Notes: generated from the sequence alone by a model not told the origin. DNA of 64,000 nucleotides from Blastomussa wellsi (GCA_947652115.1 OX393570.1:19343256-19407255), one strand, 5' to 3'; numbered from the stretch's first letter, positions 32,431 to 48,500 are shown. Numbers and translations: made by a program.

Positions 32431-34903
32431 GGTATTCTAACCATGGTTATTTTGGCCATAATTTGGGTATTATAACCATGGTTATTTTGGCCATAATTTG
32501 GGTATTATAACCATGGTTATTTTGGCCATAATTTGGGTATTACAACCATGGTTATTTTGGCCATAATTTGGGTATTATAACAATGGTTATTTTGGCCATA
32601 ATTTGGGTATTATAACCATGGTTATTTTGGCCATAATTTGGGTATTATAACCATGGTTATTTTGGCCATAATTTCGGTATTATAACCATGGTTATTTTGG
32701 CCATAATTTGGGTATTATAACCATGGTTATTTTGGCCATAATTTGGGTATTATAACCATGGTTATTTTGGCCATAATTTGGGTATTATAACCATGGTTAT
32801 TTTGGCCATAATTTCGGTATTATAACCATGGTTATTTTAGCCATAATTTGGATATTATAACCATGGTTATTTTGGCCATAATTTGGGTATTACAACCGTG
32901 GTTATTTTGGCCATAATTTGGGTATTATAACCATGGTTATTTTGGCCATAATTTGGGTATTATAACCATGGTTATTTTGGCCATAATTTCGGTATTATAA
33001 CCATGGTTATTTTAGCCATAATTTGGGTATTATAACCATGGTTATTTTGGCCATAATTTGGGTATTATAACCATGGTTATTTTGGCCATAATTTGGGTAT
33101 TATAACCATGGTTATTTTGGCCATAATTTCGGTATTATAACCATGGTTATTTTTGCCATAATTTGGGTATTATAACCATGGTTATTTTGGCCATAATTTG
33201 GGTATTACAACCGTGGTTATTTTGGCCATAATTTGGGTATTATAACCATGGTTATTTTGGCCATAATTTGGGTATTCTAACCATGGTTATTTTGGCCATA
33301 ATTTGGGTATTATAACCATGGTTATTTTAGCCATAATTTGGGTATTATAACCATGGTTATTTTGGCCATAATTTCGGTATTATAACCATGGTTATTTTGG
33401 CCATAATTTGGGTATTATAACAATGGTTATTTTGGCCATAATTTGGGTATTATAACCATGGTTATTTTGGCCATAATTTGGGTATTATAACCATGGTTAT
33501 TTTGGCCATAATTTCGGTATTATAACCATGGTTATTTTGGCCATAATTTGGGTATTATAACCATGGTTATTTTGGCCATAATTTGGGTATTATAACCATG
33601 GTTATTTTGGCCATAATTTGGGTATTATAACCATGGTTATTTTGGCCGTAATTTCGGTATTATAACCATGGTTATTTTAGCCATAATTTGGGTATTATAA
33701 CCATGGTTATTTTGGCCATAATTTGGGTATTACAACCGTGGTTATTTTGGCCATAATTTGGGTATTATAACCATGGTTATTTTGGCCATAATTTCGGTAT
33801 TATAACCATGGTTATTTTGGCCATAATTTGGGTATTATAACAATGGTTATTTTGGCCATAATTTCGGTATTATAACAATGGTTATTTTAGCCATAATTTG
33901 GGTATTATAACCATGGTTATTTTGGCCATAATTTGGGTATTACAACCGTGGTTATTTTGGCCATAATTTGGGTATTATAACCATGGTTATTTTGGCCATA
34001 ATTTCGGTATTATAACCATGGTTATTTTGCCCATATTTTAGGTATTATAGCCACGGTTATTTTGCCCATAATTTGGCTATTATAACCATGGTTATTTTGG
34101 CCATAATTTGGGTATTCTAACCATGGTTATTTTGGCCATAATTTGGGTATTATAACCATGGTTATTTTAGCCATAATTTGGGTATTATAACCATGGTTAT
34201 TTTGGCCATAATTTGGGTATTACAACCATGGTTATTTTGGCCATAATTTGGGTATTATAACAATGGTTATTTTGGCCATAATTTGGGTATTATAACCATG
34301 GTTATTTTGGCCATAATTTGGGTATTATAACCATGGTTATTTTGGCCATAATTTGGGTATTATAACCATGGTTATTTTGGCCATAATTTGGGTATTATAA
34401 CCATGGTTATTTTGGCCATAATTTGGGTATAACAACCGTGGTTATTTTGGCCATAATTTGGGTATTATAACCATGGTTATTTTGGCCATAATTTGGGTAT
34501 TATAACCATGGTTATTTTGGCCATAATTTCGGTATTATAACCATGGTTATTTTAGCCATAATTTGGGTATTATAACCATGGTTATTTTGGCCATAATTTG
34601 GGTATTACAACCGTGGTTATTTTGGCCATAATTTGGGTATTATAACCATGGTTATTTTGGCCATAATTTCGGTATTATAACCATGGTTATTTTGGCCATA
34701 ATTTGGGTAGTATAACAATGGTTATTTTGGCCATAATTTCGGTATTATAACCATGGTTATTTTAGCCATAATTTGGGTATTATAACCATGGTTATTTTGG
34801 CCATAATTTGGGTATTACAACCGTGGTTATTTTGGCCATAATTTGGGTATTATAACCATGGTTATTTTGGCCATAATTTCGGTATTATAACCATGGTTAT
34901 TTT

Positions 34904-36583
34904 GCCCATATTTTAGGTATTATAGCCACGGTTATTTTGCCCATAATTTGGCAATTATAACCATGGTTATTTTGGCCATAATTTGGGTATTCTAACCATG
35001 GTTATTTTGGCCATAATTTGGGTATTATAACCATGGTTATTTTAGCCATAATTTGGGTATTATAACCATGGTTATTTTGGCCATAATTTGGGTATTACAA
35101 CCATGGTTATTTTGGCCATAATTTGGGTATTATAACAATGGTTATTTTGGCCATAATTTGGGTATTATAACCATGGTTATTTTGGCCATAATTTGGGTAT
35201 TATAACCATGGTTATTTTGGCCATAATTTCGGTATTATAACCATGGTTATTTTGGCCATAATTTGGGTATTATAACCATGGTTATTTTGGCCATAATTTG
35301 GGTATTATAACCATGGTTATTTTGGCCATAATTTGGGTATTATAACCATGGTTATTTTGGCCATAATTTCGGTATTATAACCATGGTTATTTTAGCCATA
35401 ATTTGGGTATTATAACCATGGTTATTTTGGCCATAATTTGGGTATTACAACCGTGGTTATTTTGGCCATAATTTGGGTATTATAACCATGGTTATTTTGG
35501 CCATAATTTCGGTATTATAACCATGGTTATTTTGGCCATAATTTGGGTATTATAACAATGGTTATTTTGGCCATAATTTCGGTATTATAACCATGGTTAT
35601 TTTAGCCATAATTTGGGTATTATAACCATGGTTATTTTGGCCATAATTTGGTTATTACAACCGTGGTTATTTTGGCCATAATTTGGGTATTATAACCATG
35701 GTTATTTTGGCCATAATTTCGGTATTATAACCATGGTTATTTTGCCCATATTTTAGGTATTATAGCCACGGTTATTTTGCCCATAATTTGGCTATTATAA
35801 CCATGGTTATTTTGGCCATAATTTGGGTATTCTAACCATGGTTATTTTGGCCATAATTTGGGTATTATAACCATGGTTATTTTAGCCATAATTTGGGTAT
35901 TATAACCATGGTTATTTTGGCCATAATTTCGGTATTATAACCATGGTTATTTTGGCCATAATTTCGGTATTATAACCATGGTTATTTTGGCCATAATTTG
36001 GGTATTATAACCATGGTTATTTTGGCCATAATTTGGGTATTATAACCATGGTTATTTTGGCCATAATTTCGGTATTATAACCATGGTTATTTTGGCCATA
36101 ATTTGGGTATTATAACCATGGTTATTTTGGCCATAATTTGGGTATTATAACCATGGTTATTTTGGCCATAATTTGGGTATTATAACCATGGTTATTTTGG
36201 CCATAATTTCGGTATTATAACCATGGTTATTTTAGCCATAATTTGGGTATTATAACCATGGTTATTTTGGCCATAATTTGGGTATTACAACCGTGGTTAT
36301 TTTGGCCATAATTTGGGTATTATAACCATGGTTATTTTGGCCATAATTTCGGTATTATAACCATGGTTATTTTGGCCATAATTTGGGTATTATAACAATG
36401 GTTATTTTGGCCATAATTTCGGTACTATAACAATGGTTATTTTAGCCATAATTTGGGTATTATAACCATGGTTATTTTGGCCATAATTTGGGTATTACAA
36501 CCGTGGTTATTTTGGCCATAATTTGGGTATTATAACCATGGTTATTTTGGCCATAATTTCGGTATTATAACCATGGTTATTTT
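34904..36583. repeat. Two adjacent 840-bp (24-monomer) HOR units
   Basis: Marker starts at 34904, 35744 and 36584 define two consecutive units of exactly 24 x 35 bp. Monomer order is: marker pair; TCTAACC; consensus; AGCC type; TACAACCATGG; AACAATGG; two consensus; TTCGG; three consensus; TTCGG; AGCC; ACCGTGG; consensus; TTCGG; AACAATGG; TTCGG; AGCC; ACCGTGG; consensus; TTCGG. The second unit differs at a few monomers, for instance TTTCGG replacing TACAACC/AACAATGG near 35930-35960. Other 840-bp units start at 46244, 47084, 51703, 55623, 56463, 59228 and 63148. Confidence 0.9.
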
Positions 36584-39500
36584 GCCCATATTTTAGGTAT
36601 TATAGCCACGGTTATTTTGCCCATAATTTGGCTATTATAACCATGGTTATTTTGGCCATAATTTGGGTATTCTAACCATGGTTATTTTGGCCATAATTTG
36701 GGTATTATAACCATGGTTATTTTAGCCATAATTTGGGTATTATAACCATGGTTATTTTGGCCATAATTTGGGTATTACAACCATGGTTATTTTGGCCATA
36801 ATTTGGGTATTATAACAATGGTTATTTTGGCCATAATTTGGGTATTATAACCATGGTTATTTTGGCCATAATTTGGGTATTATAACCATGGTTATTTTGG
36901 CCATAATTTCGGTATTATAACCATGGTTATTTTGGCCATAATTTGGGTATTATAACCATGGTTATTTTGGCCATAATTTGGGTATTATAACCATGGTTAT
37001 TTTGGCCATAATTTGGGTATTATAACCATGGTTATTTTGGCCATAATTTCGGTATTATAACCATGGTTATTTTAGCCATAATTTGGGTATTATAACCATG
37101 GTTATTTTGGCCATAATTTGGGTATTACAACCGTGGTTATTTTGGCCATAATTTGGGTATTATAACCATGGTTATTTTGGCCATAATTTGGGTATTATAA
37201 CCATGGTTATTTTGGCCATAATTTCGGTATTATAACCATGGTTATTTTAGCCATAATTTGGGTATTATAACCATGGTTATTTTGGCCATAATTTGGGTAT
37301 TATAACCATGGTTATTTTGGCCATAATTTGGGTATTCTAACCATGGTTATTTTGGCCATAATTTGGGTATTATAACCATGGTTATTTTAGCCATAATTTG
37401 GGTATTATAACCATGGTTATTTTGGCCATAATTTGGGTATTACAACCATGGTTATTTTGGCCATAATTTGGGTATTATAACAATGGTTATTTTGGCCATA
37501 ATTTGGGTATTATAACCATGGTTATTTTGGCCATAATTTGGGTATTATAACCATGGTTATTTTGGCCATAATTTCGGTATTATAACCATGGTTATTTTGG
37601 CCATAATTTGGGTACTATAACCATGGTTATTTTGGCCATAATTTGGGTATTATAACCATGGTTATTTTGGCCATAATTTGGGTATTATAACCATGGTTAT
37701 TTTGGCCATAATTTCGGTATTATAACCATGGTTATTTTAGCCATAATTTGGGTATTATAACCATGGTTATTTTGGCCATAATTTGGGTATTACAACCGTG
37801 GTTATTTTGGCCATAATTTGGGTATTATAACCATGGTTATTTTGGCCATAATTTGGGTATTATAACCATGGTTATTTTGGCCATAATTTCGGTATTATAA
37901 CCATGGTTATTTTAGCCATAATTTGGGTATTATAACCATGGTTATTTTGGCCATAATTTGGGTATTATAACCATGGTTATTTTGGCCATAATTTGGGTAT
38001 TATAACCATGGTTATTTTGGCCATAATTTCGGTATTATAACCATGGTTATTTTAGCCATAATTTGGGTATTATAACCATGGTTATTTTGGCCATAATTTG
38101 GGTATTACAACCGTGGTTATTTTGGCCATAATTTGGGTATTATAACCATGGTTATTTTGGCCATAATTTGGGTATTATAACCATGGTTATTTTGGCCATA
38201 ATTTCGGTATTATAACCATGGTTATTTTAGCCATAATTTGGGTATTATAACCATGGTTATTTTGGCCATAATTTGGGTATTATAACCATGGTTATTTTGG
38301 CCATAATTTGGGTATTATAACCATGGTTATTTTGGCCATAATTTCGGTATTATAACCATGGTTATTTTAGCCATAATTTGGGTATTATAACCATGGTTAT
38401 TTTGGCCATAATTTGGGTATTACAACCGTGGTTATTTTGGCCATAATTTGGGTATTATAACCATGGTTATTTTGGCCATAATTTGGGTATTATAACCATG
38501 GTTATTTTGGCCATAATTTCGGTATTATAACCATGGTTATTTTAGCCATAATTTGGGTATTATAACCATGGTTATTTTGGCCATAATTTGGGTATTACAA
38601 CCGTGGTTATTTTGGCCATAATTTGGGTATTATAACCATGGTTATTTTGGCCATAATTTCGGTATTATAACCATGGTTATTTTGGCCATAATTTGGGTAT
38701 TATAACAATGGTTATTTTGGCCATAATTTCGGTATTATAACCATGGTTATTTTAGCCATAATTTGGGTATTATAACCATGGTTATTTTGGCCATAATTTG
38801 GGTATTACAACCGTGGTTATTTTGGCCATAATTTGGGTATTATAACCATGGTTATTTTGGCCATAATTTCGGTATTATAACCATGGTTATTTTGCCCATA
38901 TTTTAGGTATTATAGCCACGGTTATTTTGCCCATAATTTGGCTATTATAACCATGGTTATTTTGGCCATAATTTGGGTATTATAACCATGGTTATTTTGG
39001 CCATAATTTCGGTATTATAACCATGGTTATTTTAGCCATAATTTGGGTATTATAACCATGGTTATTTTGGCCATAATTTGGGTATTACAACCGTGGTTAT
39101 TTTGGCCATAATTTGGGTATTATAACCATGGTTATTTTGGCCATAATTTCGGTATTATAACCATGGTTATTTTGCCCATATTTTAGGTATTATAGCCACG
39201 GTTATTTTGCCCATAATTTGGCTATTATAACCATGGTTATTTTGGCCATAATTTGGGTATTCTAACCATGGTTATTTTGGCCATAATTTGGGTATTATAA
39301 CCATGGTTATTTTGGCCATAATTTGGGTATTATAACCATGGTTATTTTGGCCATAATTTGGGTATTACAACCATGGTTATTTTGGCCATAATTTGGGTAT
39401 TATAACAATGGTTATTTTGGCCATAATTTGGGTATTATAACCATGGTTATTTTGGCCATAATTTGGGTATTATAACCATGGTTATTTTGGCCATAATTTC

Positions 39501-42500
39501 GGTATTATAACCATGGTTATTTTGGCCATAATTTGGGTATTATAACCATGGTTATTTTGGCCATAATTTGGGTATTATAACCATGGTTATTTTGGCCATA
39601 ATTTGGGTATTATAACCATGGTTATTTTGGCCATAATTTCGGTATTATAACCATGGTTATTTTAGCCATAATTTGGGTATTATAACCATGGTTATTTTGG
39701 CCATAATTTGGGTATTACAACCGTGGTTATTTTGGCCATAATTTGGGTATTATAACCATGGTTATTTTGGCCATAATTTGGGTATTATAACCATGGTTAT
39801 TTTGGCCATAATTTCGGTATTATAACCATGGTTATTTTAGCCATAATTTGGGTATTATAACCATGGTTATTTTGGCCATAATTTGGGTATTATAACCATG
39901 GTTATTTTGGCCATAATTTGGGTATTATAACCATGGTTATTTTGGCCATAATTTCGGTATTATAACCATGGTTATTTTTGCCATAATTTGGGTATTATAA
40001 CCATGGTTATTTTGGCCATAATTTGGGTATTACAACCGTGGTTATTTTGGCCATAATTTGGGTATTATAACCATGGTTATTTTGGCCATAATTTGGGTAT
40101 TCTAACCATGGTTATTTTGGCCATAATTTGGGTATTATAACCATGGTTATTTTAGCCATAATTTGGGTATTATAACCATGGTTATTTTGGCCATAATTTC
40201 GGTATTATAACCATGGTTATTTTGGCCATAATTTGGGTATTATAACAATGGTTATTTTGGCCATAATTTGGGTATTATAACCATGGTTATTTTGGCCATA
40301 ATTTGGGTATTATAACCATGGTTATTTTGGCCATAATTTCGGTATTATAACCATGGTTATTTTGGCCATAATTTGGGTATTATAACCATGGTTATTTTGG
40401 CCATAATTTGGGTATTATAACCATGGTTATTTTGGCCATAATTTGGGTATTATAACCATGGTTATTTTGGCCGTAATTTCGGTATTATAACCATGGTTAT
40501 TTTAGCCATTATTTGGGTATTATAACCATGGTTATTTTGGCCATAATTTGGGTATTACAACCGTGGTTATTTTGGCCATAATTTGGGTATTATAACCATG
40601 GTTATTTTGGCCATAATTTCGGTATTATAACCATGGTTATTTTGGCCATAATTTGGGTATTATAACAATGGTTATTTTGGCCATAATTTCGGTATTATAA
40701 CAATGGTTATTTTAGCCATAATTTGGGTATTATAACCATGGTTATTTTGGCCATAATTTGGGTATTACAACCGTGGTTATTTTGGCCATAATTTGGGTAT
40801 TATAACCATGGTTATTTTGGCCATAATTTCGGTATTATAACCATGGTTATTTTGCCCATATTTTAGGTATTATAGCCACGGTTATTTTGCCTATAATTTG
40901 GCTATTATAACCATGGTTATTTTGGCCATAATTTGGGTATTCTAACCATGGTTATTTTGGCCATAATTTGGGTATTATAACCATGGTTATTTTAGCCATA
41001 ATTTGGGTATTATAACCATGGTTATTTTGGCCATAATTTGGGTATTACAACCATGGTTATTTTGGCCATAATTTGGGTATTATAACAATGGTTATTTTGG
41101 CCATAATTTGGGTATTATAACCATGGTTATTTTGGCCATAATTTGGGTATTATAACCATGGTTATTTTGGCCATAATTTGGGTATTATAACCATGGTTAT
41201 TTTGGCCATAATTTGGGTATTATAACCATGGTTATTTTGGCCATAATTTGGGTATTATAACCATGGTTATTTTGGCCATAATTTGGGTATTATAACCATG
41301 GTTATTTTGGCCATAATTTGGGTATTATAACCATGGTTATTTTGGCCGTAATTTCGGTATTATAACCATGGTTATTTTAGCCATAATTTGGGTATTATAA
41401 CCATGGTTATTTTGGCCATAATTTGGGTATTACAACCGTGGTTATTTTGGCCATAATTTGGGTATTATAACCATGGTTATTTTGGCCATAATTTCGGTAT
41501 TATAACCATGGTTATTTTGGCCATAATTTGGGTATTATAACAATGGTTATTTTGGCCATAATTTCGGTATTATAACAATGGTTATTTTAGCCATAATTTG
41601 GGTATTATAACCATGGTTATTTTGGCCATAATTTGGGTATTACAACCGTGGTTATTTTGGCCATAATTTGGGTATTATAACCATGGTTATTTTGGCCATA
41701 ATTTCGGTATTATAACCATGGTTATTTTGCCCATATTTTAGGTATTATAGCCACGGTTATTTTGCCCATAATTTGGCTATTATAACCATGGTTATTTTGG
41801 CCATAATTTGGGTATTCTAACCATGGTTATTTTGGCCATAATTTGGGTATTATAACCATGGTTATTTTAGCCATAATTTGGGTATTATAACCATGGTTAT
41901 TTTGGCCATAATTTGGGTATTACAACCATGGTTATTTTGGCCATAATTTGGGTATTATAACAATGGTTATTTTGGCCATAATTTGGGTATTATAACCATG
42001 GTTATTTTGGCCATAATTTGGGTATTATAACCATGGTTATTTTGGCCATAATTTGGGTATTATAACCATGGTTATTTTGGCCATAATTTGGGTATTATAA
42101 CCATGGTTATTTTGGCCATAATTTGGGTATTATAACCATGGTTATTTTGGCCATAATTTGGGTATTATAACCATGGTTATTTTGGCCATAATTTCGGTAT
42201 TATAACCATGGTTATTTTAGCCATAATTTGGGTATTATAACCATGGTTATTTTGGCCATAATTTGGGTATTACAACCGTGGTTATTTTGGCCATAATTTG
42301 GGTATTATAACCATGGTTATTTTGGCCATAATTTGGGTATTCTAACCATGGTTATTTTGGCCATAATTTGGGTATTATAACCATGGTTATTTTAGCCATA
42401 ATTTGGGTATTATAACCATGGTTATTTTGGCCATAATTTCGGTATTATAACCATGGTTATTTTGGCCATAATTTGGGTATTATAACAATGGTTATTTTGG

Positions 42501-45500
42501 CCATAATTTGGGTATTATAACCATGGTTATTTTGGCCATAATTTGGGTATTATAACCATGGTTATTTTGGCCATAATTTCGGTATTATAACCATGGTTAT
42601 TTTGGCCATAATTTGGGTATTATAACCATGGTTATTTTGGCCATAATTTGGGTATTATAACCATGGTTATTTTGGCCATAATTTGGGTATTATAACCATG
42701 GTTATTTTGGCCGTAATTTCGGTATTATAACCATGGTTATTTTAGCCATAATTTGGGTATTATAACCATGGTTATTTTGGCCATAATTTGGGTATTACAA
42801 CCGTGGTTATTTTGGCCATAATTTGGGTATTATAACCATGGTTATTTTGGCCATAATTTCGGTATTATAACCATGGTTATTTTGGCCATAATTTGGGTAT
42901 TATAACAATGGTTATTTTGGCCATAATTTCGGTATTATAACAATGGTTATTTTAGCCATAATTTGGGTATTATAACCATGGTTATTTTGGCCATAATTTG
43001 GGTATTACAACCGTGGTTATTTTGGCCATAATTTGGGTATTATAACCATGGTTATTTTGGCCATAATTTCGGTATTATAACCATGGTTATTTTGCCCATA
43101 TTTTAGGTATTATAGCCACGGTTATTTTGCCCATAATTTGGCTATTATAACCATGGTTATTTTGGCCATAATTTGGGTATTCTAACCATGGTTATTTTGG
43201 CCATAATTTGGGTATTATAACCATGGTTATTTTAGCCATAATTTGGGTATTATAACCATGGTTATTTTGGCCATAATTTGGGTATTACAACCATGGTTAT
43301 TTTGGCCATAATTTGGGTATTATAACAATGGTTATTTTGGCCATAATTTGGGTATTATAACCATGGTTATTTTGGCCATAATTTGGGTATTATAACCATG
43401 GTTATTTTGGCCATAATTTGGGTATTATAACCATGGTTATTTTGGCCATAATTTGGGTATTATAACCATGGTTATTTTGGCCATAATTTGGGTATTATAA
43501 CCATGGTTATTTTGGCCATAATTTGGGTATTATAACCATGGTTATTTTGGCCATAATTTCGGTATTATAACCATGGTTATTTTAGCCATAATTTGGGTAT
43601 TATAACCATGGTTATTTTGGCCATAATTTGGGTATTACAACCGTTGTTATTTTGGCCATAATTTGGGTATTATAACCATGGTTATTTTGGCCATAATTTG
43701 GGTATTATAACCATGGTTATTTTGGCCATAATTTCGGTATTATAACCATGGTTATTTTAGCCATAATTTGGGTATTATAACCATGGTTATTTTGGCCATA
43801 ATTTGGGTATTATAACCATGGTTATTTTGGCCATAATTTGGGTATTATAACCATGGTTATTTTGGCCATAATTTCGGTATTATAACCATGGTTATTTTAG
43901 CCATAATTTGGGTATTATAACCATGGTTATTTTGGCCATAATTTGGGTATTACAACCGTGGTTATTTTGGCCATAATTTGGGTATTATAACCATGGTTAT
44001 TTTGGCCATAATTTGGGTATTATAACCATGGTTATTTTGGCCATAATTTTTGTATTATAACCATGGTTATTTTAGCCATAATTTGGGTATTATAACCATG
44101 GTTATTTTGGCCATAATTTGGGTATTATAACCATGGTTATTTTGGCCATAATTTGGGTATTATAACCATGGTTATTTTGGCCATAATTTCGGTATTATAA
44201 CCATGGTTATTTTAGCCATAATTTGGGTATTATAACCATGGTTATTTTGGCCATAATTTGGGTATTACAACCGTGGTTATTTTGGCCATAATTTGGGTAT
44301 TATAACCATGGTTATTTTGGCCATAATTTGGGTATTATAACCATGGTTATTTTGGCCATAATTTCGGTATTATAACCATGGTTATTTTAGCCATAATTTG
44401 GGTATTATAACCATGGTTATTTTGGCCATAATTTGGGTATTACAACCGTGGTTATTTTGGCCATAATTTGGGTATTATAACCATGGTTATTTTGGCCATA
44501 ATTTCGGTATTATAACCATGGTTATTTTGGCCATAATTTGGGTATTATAACAATGGTTATTTTGGCCATAATTTCGGTATTATAACCATGGTTATTTTAG
44601 CCATAATTTGGGTATTATAACCATGGTTATTTTGGCCATAATTTGGGTATTACAACCGTGGTTATTTTGGCCATAATTTGGGTATTATAACCATGGTTAT
44701 TTTGGCCATAATTTCGGTATTATAACCATGGTTATTTTGCCCATATTTTAGGTATTATAGCCACGGTTATTTTGCCCATAATTTGGCTATTATAACCATG
44801 GTTATTTTGGCCATAATTTGGGTATTCTAACCATGGTTATTTTGGCCATAATTTGGGTATTATAACCATGGTTATTTTAGCCATAATTTGGGTATTATAA
44901 CCATGGTTATTTTGGCCATAATTTGGGTATTATAACCATGGTTATTTTGGCCATAATTTCGGTATTATAACCATGGTTATTTTAACCATAATTTGGGTAT
45001 TATAACCATGGTTATTTTAGCCATAATTTGGGTATTATAACCATGGTTATTTTGGCCATAATTTGGGTATTATAACCATGGTTATTTTGGCCATAATTTC
45101 GGTATTATAACCATGGTTATTTTAGCCATAATTTGGGTATTATAACCATGGTTATTTTGGCCATAATTTGGGTATTACAACCGTGGTTATTTTGGCCATA
45201 ATTTGGGTATTATAACCATGGTTATTTTGGCCATAATTTGGGTATTATAACCATGGTTATTTTGGCCATAATTTCGGTATTATAACCATGGTTATTTTAG
45301 CCATAATTTGGGTATTATAACCATGGTTATTTTGGCCATAATTTGGGTATTATAACCATGGTTATTTTGGCCATAATTTGGGTATTATAACCATGGTTAT
45401 TTTGGCCATAATTTCGGTATTATAACCATGGTTATTTTAGCCATAATTTGGGTATTATAACCATGGTTATTTTGGCCATAATTTGGGTATTACAACCGTG

Positions 45501-48500
45501 GTTATTTTGGCCATAATTTGGGTATTATAACCATGGTTATTTTGGCCATAATTTGGGTATTATAACCATGGTTATTTTGGCCATAATTTCGGTATTATAA
45601 CCATGGTTATTTTAGCCATGATTTGGGTATTATAACCATGGTTATTTTGGCCATAATTTGGGTATTATAACCATGGTTATTTTGGCCATAATTTGGGTAT
45701 TATAACCATGGTTATTTTGGCCATAATTTCGGTATTATAACCATGGTTATTTTAGCCATAATTTGGGTATTATAACCATGGTTATTTTGGCCATAATTTG
45801 GGTATTACAACCGTGGTTATTTTGGCCATAATTTGGGTATTATAACCATGGTTATTTTGGCCATAATTTCGGTATTATAACCATGGTTATTTTAGCCATA
45901 ATTTGGGTATTATAACCATGGTTATTTTGGCCATAATTTGGGTATTACAACCGTGGTTATTTTGGCCATAATTTGGGTATTATAACCATGGTTATTTTGG
46001 CCATAATTTCGGTATTATAACCATGGTTATTTTGGCCATAATTTGGGTATTATAACAATGGTTATTTTGGCCATAATTTCGGTATTATAACCATGGTTAT
46101 TTTAGCCATAATTTGGGTATTATAACCATGGTTATTTTGGCCATAATTTGGGTATTACAACCGTGGTTATTTTGGCCATAATTTGGGTATTATAACCATG
46201 GTTATTTTGGCCATAATTTCGGTATTATAACCATGGTTATTTTGCCCATATTTTAGGTATTATAGCCACGGTTATTTTGCCCATAATTTGGCTATTATAA
46301 CCATGGTTATTTTGGCCATAATTTGGGTATTCTAACCATGATTATTTTGGCCATAATTTGGGTATTATAACCATGGTCATTTTAGCCATAATTTGGGTAT
46401 TATAACCATGGTTATTTTGGCCATAATTTGGGTATTACAACCATGGTTATTTTGGCCATAATTTGGGTATTATAACAATGGTTATTTTGGCCATAATTTG
46501 GGTATTATAACCATGGTTATTTTGGCCATAATTTGGGTATTATAACCATGGTTATTTTGGCCATAATTTCGGTATTATAACCATGGTTATTTTGGCCATA
46601 ATTTGGGTATTATAACCATGGTTATTTTGGCCATAATTTGGGTATTATAACCATGGTTATTTTGGCCATAATTTGGGTATTATAACCATGGTTATTTTGG
46701 CCATAATTTCGGTATTATAACCATGGTTATTTTAGCCATAATTTGGGTATTATAACCATGGTTATTTTGGCCATAATTTGGGTATTACAACCGTGGTTAT
46801 TTTGGCCATAATTTGGGTATTATAACCATGGTTATTTTGGCCATAATTTCGGTATTATAACCATGGTTATTTTGGCCATAATTTGGGTATTATAACAATG
46901 GTTATTTTGGCCATAATTTCGGTATTATAACCATGGTTATTTTAGCCATAATTTGGGTATTATAACCATGGTTATTTTGGCCATAATTTGGGTATTACAA
47001 CCGTGGTTATTTTGGCCATAATTTGGGTATTATAACCATGGTTATTTTGGCCATAATTTCGGTATTATAACCATGGTTATTTTGCCCATATTTTAGGTAT
47101 TATAGCCACGGTTATTTTGCCCATAATTTGGCTATTATAACCATGGTTATTTTGGCCATAATTTGGGTATTCTAACCATGGTTATTTTGGCCATAATTTG
47201 GGTATTATAACCATGGTTATTTTAGCCATAATTTGGGTATTATAACCATGGTTATTTTGGCCATAATTTCGGTATTATAACCATGGTTATTTTGGCCATA
47301 ATTTGGGTATTATAACAATGGTTATTTTGGCCATAATTTGGGTATTATAACCATGGTTATTTTGGCCATAATTTGGGTATTATAACCATGGTTATTTTGG
47401 CCATAATTTCGGTATTATAACCATGGTTATTTTGGCCATAATTTGGGTATTATAACCATGGTTATTTTGGCCATAATTTGGGTATTATAACCATGGTTAT
47501 TTTGGCCATAATTTCGGTATTATAACCATGGTTATTTTGGCCATAATTTCGGTATTATAACCATGGTTATTTTAGCCATAATTTGGGTATTATAACCATG
47601 GTTATTTTGGCCATAATTTGGGTATTACAACCGTGGTTATTTTGGCCATAATTTGGGTATTATAACCATGGTTATTTTGGCCATACTTTCGGTATTATAA
47701 CCATGGTTATTTTGGCCATAATTTGGGTATTATAACAATGGTTATTTTGGCCATAATTTCGGTATTATAACCATGGTTATTTTAGCCATAATTTGGGTAT
47801 TATAACCATGGTTATTTTGGCCATAATTTGGGTATTACAACCGTGGTTATTTTGGCCATAATTTGGGTATTATAACCATGGTTATTTTGGCCATAATTTC
47901 GGTATTATAACCATGGTTATTTTGCCCATATTTTAGGTATTATAGCCACGGTTATTTTGCCCATAATTTGGCTATTATAACCATGGTTATTTTGGCCATA
48001 ATTTGGGTATTCTAACCATGGTTATTTTGGCCATAATTTGGGTATTATAACCATGGTTATTTTAGCCATAATTTGGGTATTATAACCATGGTTATTTTGG
48101 CCATAATTTGGGTATTACAACCATGGTTATTTTGGCCATAATTTGGGTATTATAACAATGGTTATTTTGGCCATAATTTGGGTATTATAACCATGGTTAT
48201 TTTGGCCATAATTTGGGTATTATAACCATGGTTATTTTGGCCATAATTTCGGTATTATAACCATGGTTATTTTGGCCATAATTTGGGTATTATAACCATG
48301 GTTATTTTGGCCATAATTTGGGTATTATAACCATGGTTATTTTGGCCATAATTTGGGTATTATAACCATGGTTATTTTGGCCATAATTTCGGTATTATAA
48401 CCATGGTTATTTTAGCCATAATTTGGGTATTATAACCATGGTTATTTTGGCCATAATTTGGGTATTACAACCGTGGTTATTTTGGCCATAATTTGGGTAT

